Source: Clusia tigrina (Eukaryota > Arthropoda > Insecta > Diptera > Clusiidae). Taken from it: a stretch of DNA of 64,000 nucleotides. The DNA lies in contig OV050030.1 of NCBI GenBank assembly GCA_920105625.2, positions 111,706,814 through 111,770,813 on the forward strand. The letters run 5' to 3'. A program made the position numbers and the translations under genes. Position 1 is the first letter of the stretch. The number at the start of each line of letters is the position of its first letter. The notes beneath the pieces were generated by a model. It had not been told where the DNA came from, did not search any database, and worked only from the letters and a program-made list of their open reading frames with translations. Positions 1-13,300 of the stretch are shown here, in pieces.

Positions 1-15
1 GGAACAGTTTTGTTT

Positions 16-210
16 ATGTTGTACCTCTTTTCCATTTTCTTTGAGTTCGGCTTCTTTCTCTTTTACTCGTTGTACAAACAAACGTTCGTCTGTAGACTAG
101 ACCTTAAAACAGAATGTGATATAAACATAGAATTCATCAATATGAAAAACATCTCCACAAAGATAAAATTTATTATTGCGTTATATAGAAACAATATAGC
201 CATTGTTTAA
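16..210 (+). other. Short ORF-a of the monomer (64 codons), probably not a gene
   Basis: An ATG at 16 opens a 64-codon frame ending in TAA at 208-210; an in-frame TTG at 10 would add two codons. The predicted peptide begins with a Phe/Leu/Tyr-rich hydrophobic stretch (about residues 1-21) and then a polar Lys/Asn/Ile-rich part. It matches no family I recognise. The same frame recurs in most A and B monomers. Across the array its start is lost (monomer 19 has ATA; monomer 131 has AGG), it is frameshifted (monomers 19 and 116), or it is stopped (TAG in monomers 53 and 77). Most point changes alter the amino acid. This is what neutral satellite evolution predicts, so I list it as an ORF by-product. 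Confidence 0.3.
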
Positions 211-221
211 TTCGCAACCAC

Positions 222-425
222 ATGTTTCTAGGTCTAGGGTATCGGAATGTCAGTCTAATCCTAGTTGAGCTCTTTACTGGTTTTTTATTTAAATTGTTTT
301 ATTTAATACAATCCAGTGATTCGAACCAAAAACTCACTTTCGTAACAATATATTACGACATTTCTCTCCTCGAAAACCCGGCCATGGTTCACATTGATAT
401 ACAAATTAAAATTTTTCGTTTCTAG
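222..425 (+). other. Short ORF-b of the monomer (67 codons), probably not a gene
   Basis: An ATG at 222, 11 bases after the ORF-a stop, opens 67 codons ending in TAG at 423-425. The product is hydrophobic in its first half (Leu/Phe-rich around residues 11-28) and has no recognised domain. Together ORF-a and ORF-b cover about 85% of the monomer on one strand. At 31% GC an open stretch this long is expected roughly 0.4 times per monomer over six frames (my rough estimate), so two is mildly notable but not compelling. A one-T deletion in the six-T run at monomer position 281-286 destroys ORF-b in 16 mixed-block monomers, and these broken copies have been amplified like intact ones. This argues against selection on the protein. 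Confidence 0.3.
318..327 (-). promoter_or_regulatory. B-box-like motif (possible RNA polymerase III element), present in nearly every monomer
   Basis: The minus strand reads GGTTCGAATCA, which matches the tRNA/SINE B-box consensus GGTTCGANTCC at 10 of 11 positions. A weak A-box-like sequence, TGGCCGGGTTT, starts at 384 on the same strand, 57 bases upstream, but it misses several consensus bases. The first four-T run downstream on the minus strand is near 168-165, which would give a transcript of about 220 nt. The motif recurs once per monomer and is rarely mutated; monomer 8 (GATTCGCACC) and monomer 123 (GATTCAAACC) are exceptions. It could be a relic of a tRNA-derived ancestor or chance. Activity is not shown by the sequence. 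Confidence 0.25.
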
Positions 426-1888
426 GTTACAATAATATAGCTACATTCCATGAAGAACATTTGTAATTATAAGGAACAGTTTTGTTTATGTTGTACCTCT
501 TTTCCATTTTCTTTGAGTTCGGCTTCTTTCTCTTTTACTCGTTGTACAAACAAACGTTCGTCTGTAGACTAGACCTTAAAACAGAATGTGATATAAACAT
601 AGAATTCATCAATATGAAAAACATCTCCACAAAGATAAAATTTATTATTGCGTTATATAGAAACAATATAGCCATTGTTTAATTCGCAACCACATGTTTC
701 TAGGTCTAGGGTATCGGAATGTCAGTCTAATCCTAGTTGAGCTCTTTACTGGTTTTTTATTTAAATTGTTTTATTTAATACAATCCAGTGATTCGAACCA
801 AAAACTCACTTTCGTAACAATATATTACGACATTTCTCTCCTCGAAAACCCGGCCATGGTTCACATTGATATACAAATTAAAATTTTTCGTTTCTAGGTT
901 ACAATAATATAGCTACATTCCATGAAGAACATTTGTAATTATAAGGAACAGTTTTGTTTATGTTGTACCTCTTTTCCATTTTCTTTGAGTTCGGCTTCTT
1001 TCTCTTTTACTCGTTGTACAAACAAACGTTCGTCTGTAGACTAGACCTTAAAACAGAATGTGATATAAACATAGAATTCATCAATATGAAAAACATCTCC
1101 ACAAAGATAAAATTTATTATTGCGTTATATAGAAACAATATAGCCATTGTTTAATTCGCAACCACATGTTTCTAGGTCTAGGGTATCGGAATGTCAGTCT
1201 AATCCTAGTTGAGCTCTTTACTGGTTTTTTATTTAAATTGTTTTATTTAATACAATCCAGTGATTCGAACCAAAAACTCACTTTCGTAACAATATATTAC
1301 GACATTTCTCTCCTCGAAAACCCGGCCATGGTTCACATTGATATACAAATAAAAATTTTTCGTTTCTAGGTTACAATAATATAGCTACATTCCATGAAGA
1401 ACATTTGTAATTATAAGGAACAGTTTTGTTTATGTTGTACCTCTTTTCCATTTTCTTTGAGTTCGGCTTCTTTCTCTTTTACTCGTTGTACAAACAAACG
1501 TTCGTCTGTAGACTAGACCTTAAAACAGAATGTGATATAAACATAGAATTCATCAATATGAAAAACATCTCCACAAAGATAAAATTTATTATTGCGTTAT
1601 ATAGAAACAATATAGCCATTGTTTAATTCGCAACCACATGTTTCTAGGTCTAGGGTATCGGAATGTCAGTCTAATCCTAGTTGAGCTCTTTACTGGTTTT
1701 TTATTTAAATTGTTTTATTTAATACAATCCAGTGATTCGAACCAAAAACTCACTTTCGTAACAATATATTACGACATTTCTCTCCTCGAAAACCCGGCCA
1801 TGGTTCACATTGATATACAAATTAAAATTTTTCGTTTCTAGGTTACAATAATACAGCTACATTCCATGAAGAACATTTGTAATTATAA

Positions 1889-2359
1889 GGAACAGTTTTG
1901 TTTATGTTGTACCTCTTTTCCATTTTCTTTGAGTTCGGCTTCTTTCTCTTTTACTCGTTGTACAAACAAACGTTCGTCTGTAGACTAGACCTTAAAACAG
2001 AATGTGATATAAACATAGAATTCATCAATATGAAAAACATCTCCACAAAGATAAAATTTATTATTGCGTTATATAGAAACAATATGGCCATTATTTAATT
2101 CGCAACCACATGTTTCTAGGTCTAGGGTATCGGAATGTCAGTCTAATCCTAGTTGAGCTCTTTACTGGTTTTTTATTTAAATTGTTTTATTTAATACAAT
2201 CCAGTGATTCGAACCAAAAACTCACTTTCGTAACAATATATTACGACATTTCTCTCCTCGAAAACCCGGCCATGGTTCACATTGATATACAAATTAAAAT
2301 TTTTCGTTTTAGGTTACAATAATATAGCTACATTCCATGAAGAACATTTGTAATTATAA
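1889..2359 (+). repeat. Monomer 5, 471 bp, 1-bp deletion in the tail
   Basis: The tail reads CGTTTTAGG near 2306 instead of CGTTTCTAGG, a loss of one C. This removes the normal ORF-b stop and extends that frame to 70 codons. The monomer also has a G-for-A change (AATATGGCC) and ATTATTTAA at the end of ORF-a. Neither variant spreads to neighbours. Confidence 0.9.
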
Positions 2360-5300
2360 GGAACAGTTTTGTTTATGTTGTACCTCTTTTCAATTTTCTT
2401 TGAGTTCGGCTTCTTTCTCTTTTACTCGTTGTACAAACAAACGTTCGTCTGTAGACTAGACCTTAAAACAGAATGTGATATAAACATAGAATTCATCAAT
2501 ATGAAAAACATCTCCACAAAGATAAAATTTATTATTGCGTTATATAGAAACAATATAGCCATTGTTTAATTCGCAACCACATGTTTCTAGGTCTAGGGTA
2601 TCGGAATGTCAGTCTAATCCTAGTTGAGCTCTTTACTGGTTTTTTATTTAAATTGTTTTATTTAATGCAATCCAGTGATTCGAACCAAAAACTCACTTTC
2701 GTAACAATATATTACGACATTTCTCTCCTCGAAAACCCGGCCATGGTTCACATTGATATACAAATTAAAATTTTTCGTTTCTAGGTTACAATAATATAGC
2801 TACATTCCATGAAGAACATTTGTAATTATAAGGAACAGTTTTGTTTATGTTGTACCTCTTTTCCATTTTCTTTGAGTTCGGCTTCTTTCTCTTTTACTCG
2901 TTGTACAAACAAACGTTCGTCTGTAGACTAGACCTTAAAACAGAATGTGATATAAACATAGAATTCATCAATATGAAAAACATCTCCACAAAGATAAAAT
3001 TTATTATTGCGTTATATAGAAACAATATAGCCATTGTTTAATTCGCAACCACATGTTTCTAGGTCTAGGGTATCGGAATGTCAGTCTAATCCTAGTTGAG
3101 CTCTTTACTGGTTTTTTATTTAAATTGTTTTATTTAATACAATCCAGTGATTCGAACCAAAAACTCACTTTCGTAACAATATATTACGACATTTCTCTCC
3201 TCGAAAACCCGGCCATGGTTCACATTGATATACAAATTAAAATTTTTCGTTTCTAGGTTACAATAATATAGCTACATTCCATGAAGAACATTTGTAATTA
3301 TAAGGAACAGTTTTGTTTATGTTGTACCTCTTTTCCATTTTCTTTGAGTTCGGCTTCTTTCTCTTTTACTCGTTGTACAAACAAACGTTCGTCTGTAGAC
3401 TAGACCTTAAAACAGAATGTGATATAAACATAGAATTCATCAATATGAAAAACATCTCCACAAAGATAAAATTTATTATTGCGTTATATAGAAACAATAT
3501 AGCCATTGTTTAATTCGCAACCACATGTTTCTAGGTCTAGGGTATCGGAATGTCAGTCTAATCCTAGTTGAGCTCTTTACTGGTTTTTTATTTAAATTGT
3601 TTTATTTAATACAATCCAGTGATTCGCACCAAAAACTCACTTTCGTAACAATATATTACGACATTTCTCTCCTCGAAAACCCGGCCATGGTTCACATTGA
3701 TATACAAATTAAAATTTTTCGTTTCTAGGTTACAATAATATAGCTAGATTCCATGAAGAACATTTGTAATTATAAGGAACAGTTTTGTTTATGTTGTACC
3801 TCTTTTCCATTTTCTTTGAGTTCGGCTTCTTTCTCTTTTACTCGTTGTACAAACAAACGTTCGTCTGTAGACTAGACCTTAAAACAGAATGTGATATAAA
3901 CATAGAATTCATCAATATGAAAAACATCTCCACAAAGATAAAATTTATTATTGCGTTATATAGAAACAATATAGCCATTGTTTAATTCGCAACCACATGT
4001 TTCTAGGTCTAGGGTATCGGAATGTCAGTCTAATCCTAGTTGAGCTTTTTACTGGTTTTTTATTTAAATTGTTTTATTTAATACAATCCAGTGATTCGAA
4101 CCAAAAACTCACTTTCGTAACAATATATTACGACATTTCTCTCCTCGAAAACCCGGCCATGGTTCACATTGATATACAAATTAAAATTTTTTGTTTCTAG
4201 GTTACAATAATATAGCTACATTCCATGAAGAACATTTGTAATTATAAGGAACAGTTTTGTTGATGTTGTACCTCTTTTCCATTTTCTTTGAGTTCGGCTT
4301 CTTTCTCTTTTACTCGTTGTACAAACAAACGTTCGTCTGTAGACTAGACCTTAAAACAGAATGTGATATAAACATAGAATTCATCAATATGAAAAACATC
4401 TCCACAAAGATAAAATTTATTATTGCGTTATATAGAAACAATATAGCCATTGTTTAATTCGCAACCACATGTTTCTAGGTCTAGGGTATCGGAATGTCAG
4501 TCTAATCCTAGTTGAGCTCTTTACTGGTTTTTTATTTAAACTGTTTTATTTAATACAATCCAGTGATTCGAACCAAAAACTCACTTTCGTAACAATATAT
4601 TACGACATTTCTCTCCTCGAAAACCCGGCCATGGTTCACATTGATATACAAATTAAAATTTTTCGTTTCTAAGTTACAATAATATAGCTACATTCCATGA
4701 AGAACATTTGTAATTATAAGGAACAGTTTTGTTTATGTTGTACCTCTTTTCCATTTTCTTTGAGTTCGGCTTCTTTCTCTTTTACTCGTTGTACAAACAA
4801 ACGTTCGTCTGTAGACTAGACCTTAAAACAGAATGTGATATAAACATAGAATTCATCAATATGAAAAACATCTCCACAAAGATAAAATTTATTATTGCGT
4901 TATATAGAAACAATATAGCCATTGTTTAATTCGCAACCACATGTTTCTAGGTCTAGGGTATCGGAATGTCAGTCTAATCCTAGTTGAGCTCTTTACTGGT
5001 TTTTTATTTAAATTGTTTTATTTAATACAATCCAGTGATTCGAACCAAAAACTCACTTTCGTAACAATATATTACGACATTTCTCTCCTCGAAAACCCGG
5101 CCATGGTTCACATTGATATACAAATTAAAATTTTTCGTTTCTAGGTTACAATAATATAGCTACATTCCATGAAGAACATTTGTAATTATAAGGAACAGTT
5201 TTGTTTATGTTGTACCTCTTTTCCATTTTCTTTGAGTGCGGCTTCTTTCTCTTTTACTCGTTGTACAAACAAACGTTCGTCTGTAGACTAGACCTTAAAA

Positions 5301-8300
5301 CAGAATGTGATATAAACATAGAATTCATCAATATGAAAAACATCTCCACAAAGATAAAATTTATTATTGCGTTATATAGAAACAATATAGCCATTGTTTA
5401 ATTCGCAACCACATGTTTCTAGGTCTAGGGTATCGGAATGTCAGTCTAATCCTAGTTGAGCTCTTTACTGGTTTTTTATTTAAATTGTTTTATTTAATAC
5501 AATCCAGTGATTCGAACCAAAAACTCACTTTCGTAACAATATATTACGACATTTCTCTCCTCGAAAACCCGGCCATGGTTCACATTGATATACAAATTAA
5601 AATTTTTCGTTTCTAGGTTACAATAATATAGCTACATTCCATGAAGAACATTTGTAATTATAAGGAACAGTTTTGTTTATGTTGTACCTCTTTTCCATTT
5701 TCTTTGAGTTCGGCTTCTTTCTCTTTTACTCGTTGTACAAACAAACGTTCGTCTGTAGACTAGACCTTAAAACAGAATGTGATATAAACATAGAATTCAT
5801 CAATATGAAAAACATCTCCACAAAGATAAAATTTATTATTGCGTTATATAGAAACAATATAGCCATTGTTTAATTCGCAACCACATGTTTCTAGGTCTAG
5901 GGTATCGGAATGTCAGTCTAATCCTAGTTGAGCTCTTTACTGGTTTTTTATTTAAATTGTTTTATTTAATACAATCCAGTGATTCGAACCAAAAACTCAC
6001 TTTCGTAACAATATATTACGACATTTCTCTCCTCGAAAACCCGGCCATGGTTCACATTGATATACAAATTAAAATTTTTCGTTTCTCGGTTACAATAATA
6101 TAGCTACATTCCATGAAGAACATTTGTAATTATAAGGAACAGTTTTGTTTATGTTGTACCTCTTTTCCATTTTCTTTGAGTTCGGCTTCTTTCTCTTTTA
6201 CTCGTTGTACAAACAAACGTTCGTCTGTAGACTAGACCTTAAAACAGAATGTGAAATAAACATAGAATTCATCAATATGAAAAACATATCCACAAAGATA
6301 AAATTTATTATTGCGTTATATAGAAACAATATAGCCATTGTTTAATTCGCAACCACATGTTTCTAGGTCTAGGGTATCGGAATGTCAGTCTAATCCTAGT
6401 TGAGCTCTTTACTGGTTTTTTATTTAAATTGTTTTATTTAATACAATCCAGTGATTCGAACCAAAAACTCACTTTCGTAACAATATATTACGACATTTCT
6501 CTCCTCGAAAACCCGGCCATGGTTCACATTGATATACAAATTAAAATTTTTCGTTTCTAGGTTACAATAATATAGCTACATTCCATGAAGAACATTTGTA
6601 ATTATAAGGAACAGTTTTGTTTATGTTGTACCTCTTTTCCATTTTCTTTGAGTTCGGCTTCTTTCTCTTTTACTCGTTGTACAAACAAACGTTCGTCTGT
6701 AGACTAGACCTTAAAACAGAATGTGATATAAACATAGAATTCATCAATATGAAAAACATCTCCACAAAGATAAAATTTATTATTGCGTTATATAGAAACA
6801 ATATAGCCATTGTTTAATTCGCAACCACATGTTTCTAGGTCTAGGGTATCGGAATGTCAGTCTAATCCTAGTTGAGCTCTTTACTGGTTTTTTATTTAAA
6901 TTGTTTTATTTAATACAATCCAGTGATTCGAACCAAAAACTCACTTTCGTAACAATATATTACGACATTTCTCTCATCGAAAACCCGGCCATGGTTCACA
7001 TTGATATACAAATTAAAATTTTTCGTTTCTAGGTTACAATAATATAGCTACATTCCATGAAGAACATTTGTAATTATAAGGAACAGTTTTGTTTATGTTG
7101 TACCTCTTTTCCATTTTCATTGAGTTTGGCTTCTTTCTCTTTTACTCGTTGTACAAACAAACGTTCGTCTGTAGACTAGACCTTAAAACAGAATGTGATA
7201 TAAACATAGAATTCATCAATATGAAAAACATCTCCACAAAGATAAAATTTATTATTGCGTTATATAGAAACAATATAGCCATTGTTTAATTCGCAACCAC
7301 ATGTTTCTAGGTCTCGGGTATCGGAATGTCAGTCTAATCCTAGTTGAGCTCTTTACTGGTTTTTTATTTAAATTGTTTTATTTAATACAATCCAGTGATT
7401 CGAACCAAAAACTCACTTTCGTAACAATATATTACGACATTTCTCTCCTCGAAAACCCGGCCATGGTTCACATTGATATACAAATTAAAATTTTTCGTTT
7501 CTAGGTTACAATAATATAGCTACATTCCATGAAGAACATTTGTAATTATAAGGAACAGTTTTGTTTATGTTGTACCTCTTTTCCATTTTCTTTGAGTTCG
7601 GCTTCTTTCTCTTTTACTCGTTGTACAAACAAACGTTCGTCTGTAGACTAGACCTTAAAACAGAATGTGATATAAACATAGAATTCATCAATATGAAAAA
7701 CATCTCCACAAAGATAAAATTTATTATTGCGTTATATAGAAACAATATAGCCATTGTTTAATTCGCAACCACATGTTTCTAGGTCTAGGGTATCGGAATG
7801 TCAGTCTAATCCTAGTTGAGCTCTTTACTGGTTTTTTATTTAAATTGTTTTATTTAATACAATCCAGTGATTCGAACCAAAAACTCACTTTCGTAACAAT
7901 ATATTACGACATTTCTCTCCTCGAAAACCCGGCCATGGTTCACATTGATATACAAATTAAAATTTTTCGTTTCTAGGTTACAATAATATAGCTACATTCC
8001 ATGAAGAACATTTGTAATTATAAGGAACAGTTTTGTTTATGTTGTACCTCTTTTCCATTTTCTTTGAGTTCGGCTTCTTTCTCTTTTACTCGTTGTACAA
8101 ACAAACGTTCGTCTGTAGACTAGACCTTAAAACAGAATGTGATATAAACATAGAATTCATCAATATGAAAAACATCTCCACAAAGATAAAATTTATTATT
8201 GCGTTATATAGAAACAATATAGCCATTGTTTAATTCGCAACCACATGTTTCTAGGTCTAGGGTATCGGAATGTCAGTCTAATCCTAGTTGAGCTCTTTAC

Positions 8301-8495
8301 TGGTTTTTTATTTAAATTGTTTTATTTAATACAATCCAGTGATTCGAACCAAAAACTCACTTTCGTAACAATATATTACGACATTTCTCTCCTCGAAAAC
8401 CCGGCCATGGTTCACATTGATATACAAATTAAAATTTTTCGTTTCTAGGTTACAATAATATAGCTACATTCCATGAAGAACATTTGTAATTATAA

Positions 8496-8966
8496 GGAAC
8501 AGTTTTGTTTATATTGTACCTCTTTCCATTTTCTTTGAGTTCGGCTTCTTTCTCTTTTACTCGTTGTACAAACAAACGTTCGTCTGTAGACTAGACCTTA
8601 AAACAGAATGTGATATAAACATAGAATTCATCAATATGAAAAACATCTCCACAAAGATAAAATTTATTATTGCGTTATATAGAAACAATATAGCCATTGT
8701 TTAATTCGCAACCACATGTTTCTAGGTCTAGGGTATCGGAATGTCAGTCTAATCCTAGTTGAGCTCTTTACTGGTTTTTTATTTAAATTGTTTTATTTAA
8801 TACAATCCAGTGATTCGAACCAAAAACTCACTTTCGTAACAATATATTACAACATTTCTCTCCTCGAAAACCCGGCCATGGTTCACATTGATATACAAAT
8901 TAAAATTTTTCGTTTCTAGGCTACAATAATATAGCTACATTCCATGAAGAACATTTGTAATTATAA
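8496..8966 (+). repeat. Monomer 19, 471 bp, broken ORF-a
   Basis: The ATG of ORF-a is ATA (near 8511) and one T is lost shortly after (CTCTTTCC in place of CTCTTTTCC). No ORF-a can be read, while the rest of the monomer is ordinary. A CAACATT change and a TAGGCTAC change also occur here. The copy is otherwise fully homogenised with the block, showing that an intact ORF is not needed for maintenance. Confidence 0.9.
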
Positions 8967-10382
8967 GGAACAGTTTTGTTTATGTTGTACCTCTTTTCCA
9001 TTTTCTTTGAGTTCGGCTTCTTTCTCTTTTACTCGTTGTACAAACAAACGTTCGTCTGTAGACTAGACCTTAAAACAGAATGTGATATAAACATAGAATT
9101 CATCAATATGAAAAACATCTCCACAAAGATAAAATTTATTATTGCGTTATATAGAAACAATATAGCCATTGTTTAATTCGCAACCACATGTTTCTAGGTC
9201 TAGGGTATCGGAATGTCAGTCTAATCCTAGTTGAGCTCTTTACTGGTTTTTTATTTAAATTGTTTTATTTAATACAATCCAGTGATTCGAACCAAAAACT
9301 CACTTTCGTAACAATATATTACGACATTTCTCTCCTCGAAAACCCGGCCATGGTTCACATTGATATACAAATTAAAATTTTTCGTTTCTAGGTTACAATA
9401 ATATAGCTACATTCCATGAAGAACATTTGTAATTATAAGGAACAGTTTTGTTTATGTTGTACCTCTTTTCCATTTTCTTTGAGTTCGGCTTCTTTCTCTT
9501 TTACTCGTTGTACAAACAAACGTTCGTCTGTAGACTAGACCTTAAAACAGAATGTGATATAAACATAGAATTCATCAATATGAAAAACATCTCCACAAAG
9601 ATAAAATTTATTATTGCGTTATATAGAAACAATATAGCCATTGTTTAATTCGCAACCACATGTTTCTAGGTCTAGGGTATCGGAATGTGAGTCTAATCCT
9701 AGTTGAGCTCTTTACTGGTTTTTTATTTAAATTGTTTTATTTAATACAATCCAGTGATTCGAACCAAAAACTCACTTTCGTAACAATATATTACGACACT
9801 TCTCTCCTCGAAAACCCGGCCATGGTTCACATTGATATACAAATTAAAATTTTTCGTTTCTAGGTTACAATAATATAGCTACATTCCATGAAGAACATTT
9901 GTAATTATAAGGAACAGTTTTGTTTATGTTGTACCTCTTTTCCATTTTCTTTGAGTTCGGCTTCTTTCTCTTTTACTCGTTGTACAAACAAACGTTCGTC
10001 TGTAGACTAGACCTTAAAACAGAATGTGATATAAACATAGAATTCATCAATATGAAAAACATCTCCACAAAGATAAAATTTATTATTGCGTTATATAGAA
10101 ACAATATAGCCATTGTTTAATTCGCAACCACATGTTTCTAGGTCTAGGGTATCGGAATGTCAGTCTAATCCTAGTTGAGCTCTTTACTGGTTTTTTATTT
10201 AAACTGTTTTATTTAATACAATCCAGTGATTCGAACCAAAAACTCACTTTCGTAACAATATATTACGACATTTCTCTCCTCGAAAACCCGGCCATGGTTC
10301 ACATTGATATACAAATTAAAATTTTTCGTTTCTAGGTTACAATAATATAGCTACATTCCATGAAGAACATTTGTAATTATAA

Positions 10383-13300
10383 GGAACAGTTATGTTTATG
10401 TTGTACCTCTTTTCCATTTTCTTTGAGTTCGGCTTCTTTCTCTTTTACTCGTTGTACAAACAAACGTTCGTCTGTAGACTAGACCTTAAAACAGAATGTG
10501 ATATAAACATAGAATTCATCAATATGAAAAACATCTCCACAAAGATAAAATTTATTATTGCGTTATATAGAAACAATATAGCCATTGTTTAATTCGCAAC
10601 CACATGTTTCTAGGTCTAGGGTATCGGAATGTCAGTCTAATCCTAGTTGAGCTCTTTACTGGTTTTTTATTTAAATTGTTTTATTTAATACAATCCAGTG
10701 ATTCGAACCAAAAACTCACTTTCGTAACAATATATTACGACATTTCTCTCCTCGAAAACCCGGCCATGGTTCACATTGATATACAAATTAAAATTTTTCG
10801 TTTCTAGGTTACAATAATATAGCTACATTCCATGAAGAACATTTGTAATTATAAGGAACAGTTTTGTTTATGTTGTACCTCTTTTCCATTTTCTTTGAGT
10901 TCGGCTTCTTTCTCTTTTACTCGTTGTACAAACAAACGTTCGTCTGTAGACTAGACCTTAAAACAGAATGTGATATAAACATAGAATTCATCAATATGAA
11001 AAACATCTCCACAAAGATAAAATTTATTATTGCGTTATATAGAAACAATATAGCCATTGTTTAATTCGCAACCACATGTTTCTAGGTCTAGGGTATCGGA
11101 ATGTCAGTCTAATCCTAGTTGAGCTCTTTACTGGTTTTTTATTTATATTGTTTTATTTAATACAATCCAGTGATTCGAACCAAAAACTCACTTTCGTAAC
11201 AATATATTACGACATTTCTCTCCTCGAAAACCCGGCCATGGTTCACATTGATATACAAATTAAAATTTTTCGTTTCTAGGTTACAATAATATAGCTACAT
11301 TCCATGAAGAACATTTGTAATTATAAGGAAGAGTTTTGTTTATGTTGTACCTCTTTTCCATTTTCTTTGAGTTCGGCTTCTTTCTCTTTTACTCGTTGTA
11401 CAAACAAACGTTCGTCTGTAGACTAGACCTTAAAACAGAATGTGATATAAATATAGAATTCATCAATATGAAAAACATCTCCACAAAGATAAAATTTATT
11501 ATTGCGTTATATAGAAACAATATAGCCATTGTTTAATTCGCAACCACATGTTTCTAGGTCTAGGGTATCGGAATGTCAGTCTAATCCTAGTTGAGCTCTT
11601 TACTGGTTTTTTATTTAAATTGTTTTATTTAATACAATCCAGTGATTCGAACCAAAAACTCACTTTCGTAACAATATATTACGACATTTCTCTCCTCGAA
11701 AACCCGGCCATGGTTCACATTGATATACAAATCAAAATTTTTCGTTTCTAGGTTACAATAATATAGCTACATTCCATGAAGAACATTTGTAATTATAAGG
11801 AACAGTTTAGTTTATGTTGTACCTCTTTTCCATTTTCTTTGAGTTCGGCTTCTTTCTCTTTTACTCGTTGTACAAACAAACGTTCGTCTGTAGACTAGAC
11901 CTTAAAACAGAATGTGATATAAACATAGAATTCATCAATATGAAAAACATCTCCACAAAGATAAAATTTATTATTGCGTTATATAGAAACAATATAGCCA
12001 TTGTTTAATTCGCAACCACATGTTTCTAGGTCTAGGGTATCGGAATGTCAGTCTAATCCTAGTTGAGCTCTTTACTGGTTTTTTATTTATATTGTTTTAT
12101 TTAATACAATCCAGTGATTCGAACCAAAAACTCACTTTCGTAACAATATATTACGACATTTCTCTCCTCGAAAACCCGGCCATGGTTCACATTGATATAC
12201 AAATTAAAATTTTTCGTTTCTAGGTTACAATAATATAGCTACATTCCATGAAGAACATTTGTAATTATAAGGAAGAGTTTTGTTTATGTTGTACCTCTTT
12301 TCCATTTTCTTTGAGTTCGGCTTCTTTCTCTTTTACTCGTTGTACAAACAAACGTTCGTCTGTAGACTAGACCTTAAAACAGAATGTGATATAAATATAG
12401 AATTCATCAATATGAAAAACATCTCCACAAAGATAAAATTTATTATTGCGTTATATAGAAACAATATAGCCATTGTTTAATTCGCAACCACATGTTTCTA
12501 GGTCTAGGGAATCGGAATGTCAGTCTAATCCTAGTTGAGCTCTTTACTGGTTTTTTATTTAAATTGTTTTATTTAATACAATCCAGTGATTCGAACCAAA
12601 AACTCACTTTCGTAACAATATATTACGACATTTCTCTCCTCGAAAACCCGGCCATGGTTCACATTGATATACAAATTAAAATTTTTCGTTTCTAGGTTAC
12701 AATAATATAGCTACATTCCATGAAGAACATTTGTAATTATAAGGAACAGTTTAGTTTATGTTGTACCTCTTTTCCATTTTCTTTGAGTTCGGCTTCTTTC
12801 TCTTTTACTCGTTGTACAAACAAACGTTCGTCTGTAGACTAGACCTTAAAACAGAATGTGATATAAACATAGAATTCATCAATATGAAAAACATCTCCAC
12901 AAAGATAAAATTTATTATTGCGTTATATAGAAACAATATAGCCATTGTTTAATTCGCAACCACATGTTTCTAGGTCTAGGGTATCGGAATGTCAGTCTAA
13001 TCCTAGTTGAGCTCTTTACTGGTTTTTTATTTAAATTGTTTTATTTAATACAATCCAGTGATTCGAACCAAAAACTCACTTTCGTAACAATATATTACGA
13101 CATTTCTCTCCTCGAAAACCCGGCCATGGTTCACATTGATATACAAATTAAAATTTTTCGTTTCTAGGTTACAATAATATAGCTACATTCCATGAAGAAC
13201 ATTTGTAATTATAAGGAACAGTTATGTTTATGTTGTACCTCTTTTCCATTTTCTTTGAGTTCGGCTTCTTTCTCTTTTACTCGTTGTACAAACAAACGTT

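Larger units (their letters stand above)
1..472 (+). repeat. Reference monomer (subtype A, monomer 1)
   Basis: This copy serves as the coordinate frame for the others. It is 31% GC (63 G, 84 C) with 13 CpG. Landmarks are an EcoRI site (GAATTC) at 130-135, a SacI site (GAGCTC) at 267-272, a six-T run at 281-286, the palindrome-rich GGTTCGAATC (minus strand) at 318-327, and an NcoI site (CCATGG) at 382-387. Each of these restriction sites recurs about once per monomer, so digestion should give a 472-bp ladder. A-defining bases are C at 32, T at 86 and A at 96. Subtype B has T, C and C at these positions. Subtype C adds G at 108, an extra A after 129, T at 167, A at 171 and G at 187. Confidence 0.95.

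Noticed and set aside
60..80. Palindrome TTGTACAA and restriction palindromes as functional dyads
   Set aside because: An 8-bp palindrome and single EcoRI, SacI and NcoI sites per monomer are within chance expectation, and no longer stem-loop is evident around them.
222..250. Telomere-like repeat around TCTAGGTCTAGGGTATCGG
   Set aside because: There is one imperfect pair of CTAGG units per monomer and no tandem TTAGGG or TTAGG array. The resemblance is superficial.
16..425. Two small hydrophobic ORFs per monomer as a repeated gene family (over 200 short proteins)
   Set aside because: They are an automatic result of tandem copying. Changes are mostly amino-acid altering, many copies have lost starts or gained stops or frameshifts and were amplified all the same, and no domain or gene-like promoter is visible.
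1..472. CENP-B box in the monomer
   Set aside because: I compared TTCG-containing positions with the core pattern NTTCGNNNNANNCGGGN on both strands. None keeps the CGGG part at the right distance; the best (TTCGAACCAAAACTC near 321) matches only the first half.
8496..8966. Monomer 19 as a pseudogene
   Set aside because: The lost start and 1-bp deletion affect only an ORF that I do not consider a gene, so pseudogene is not a meaningful label.
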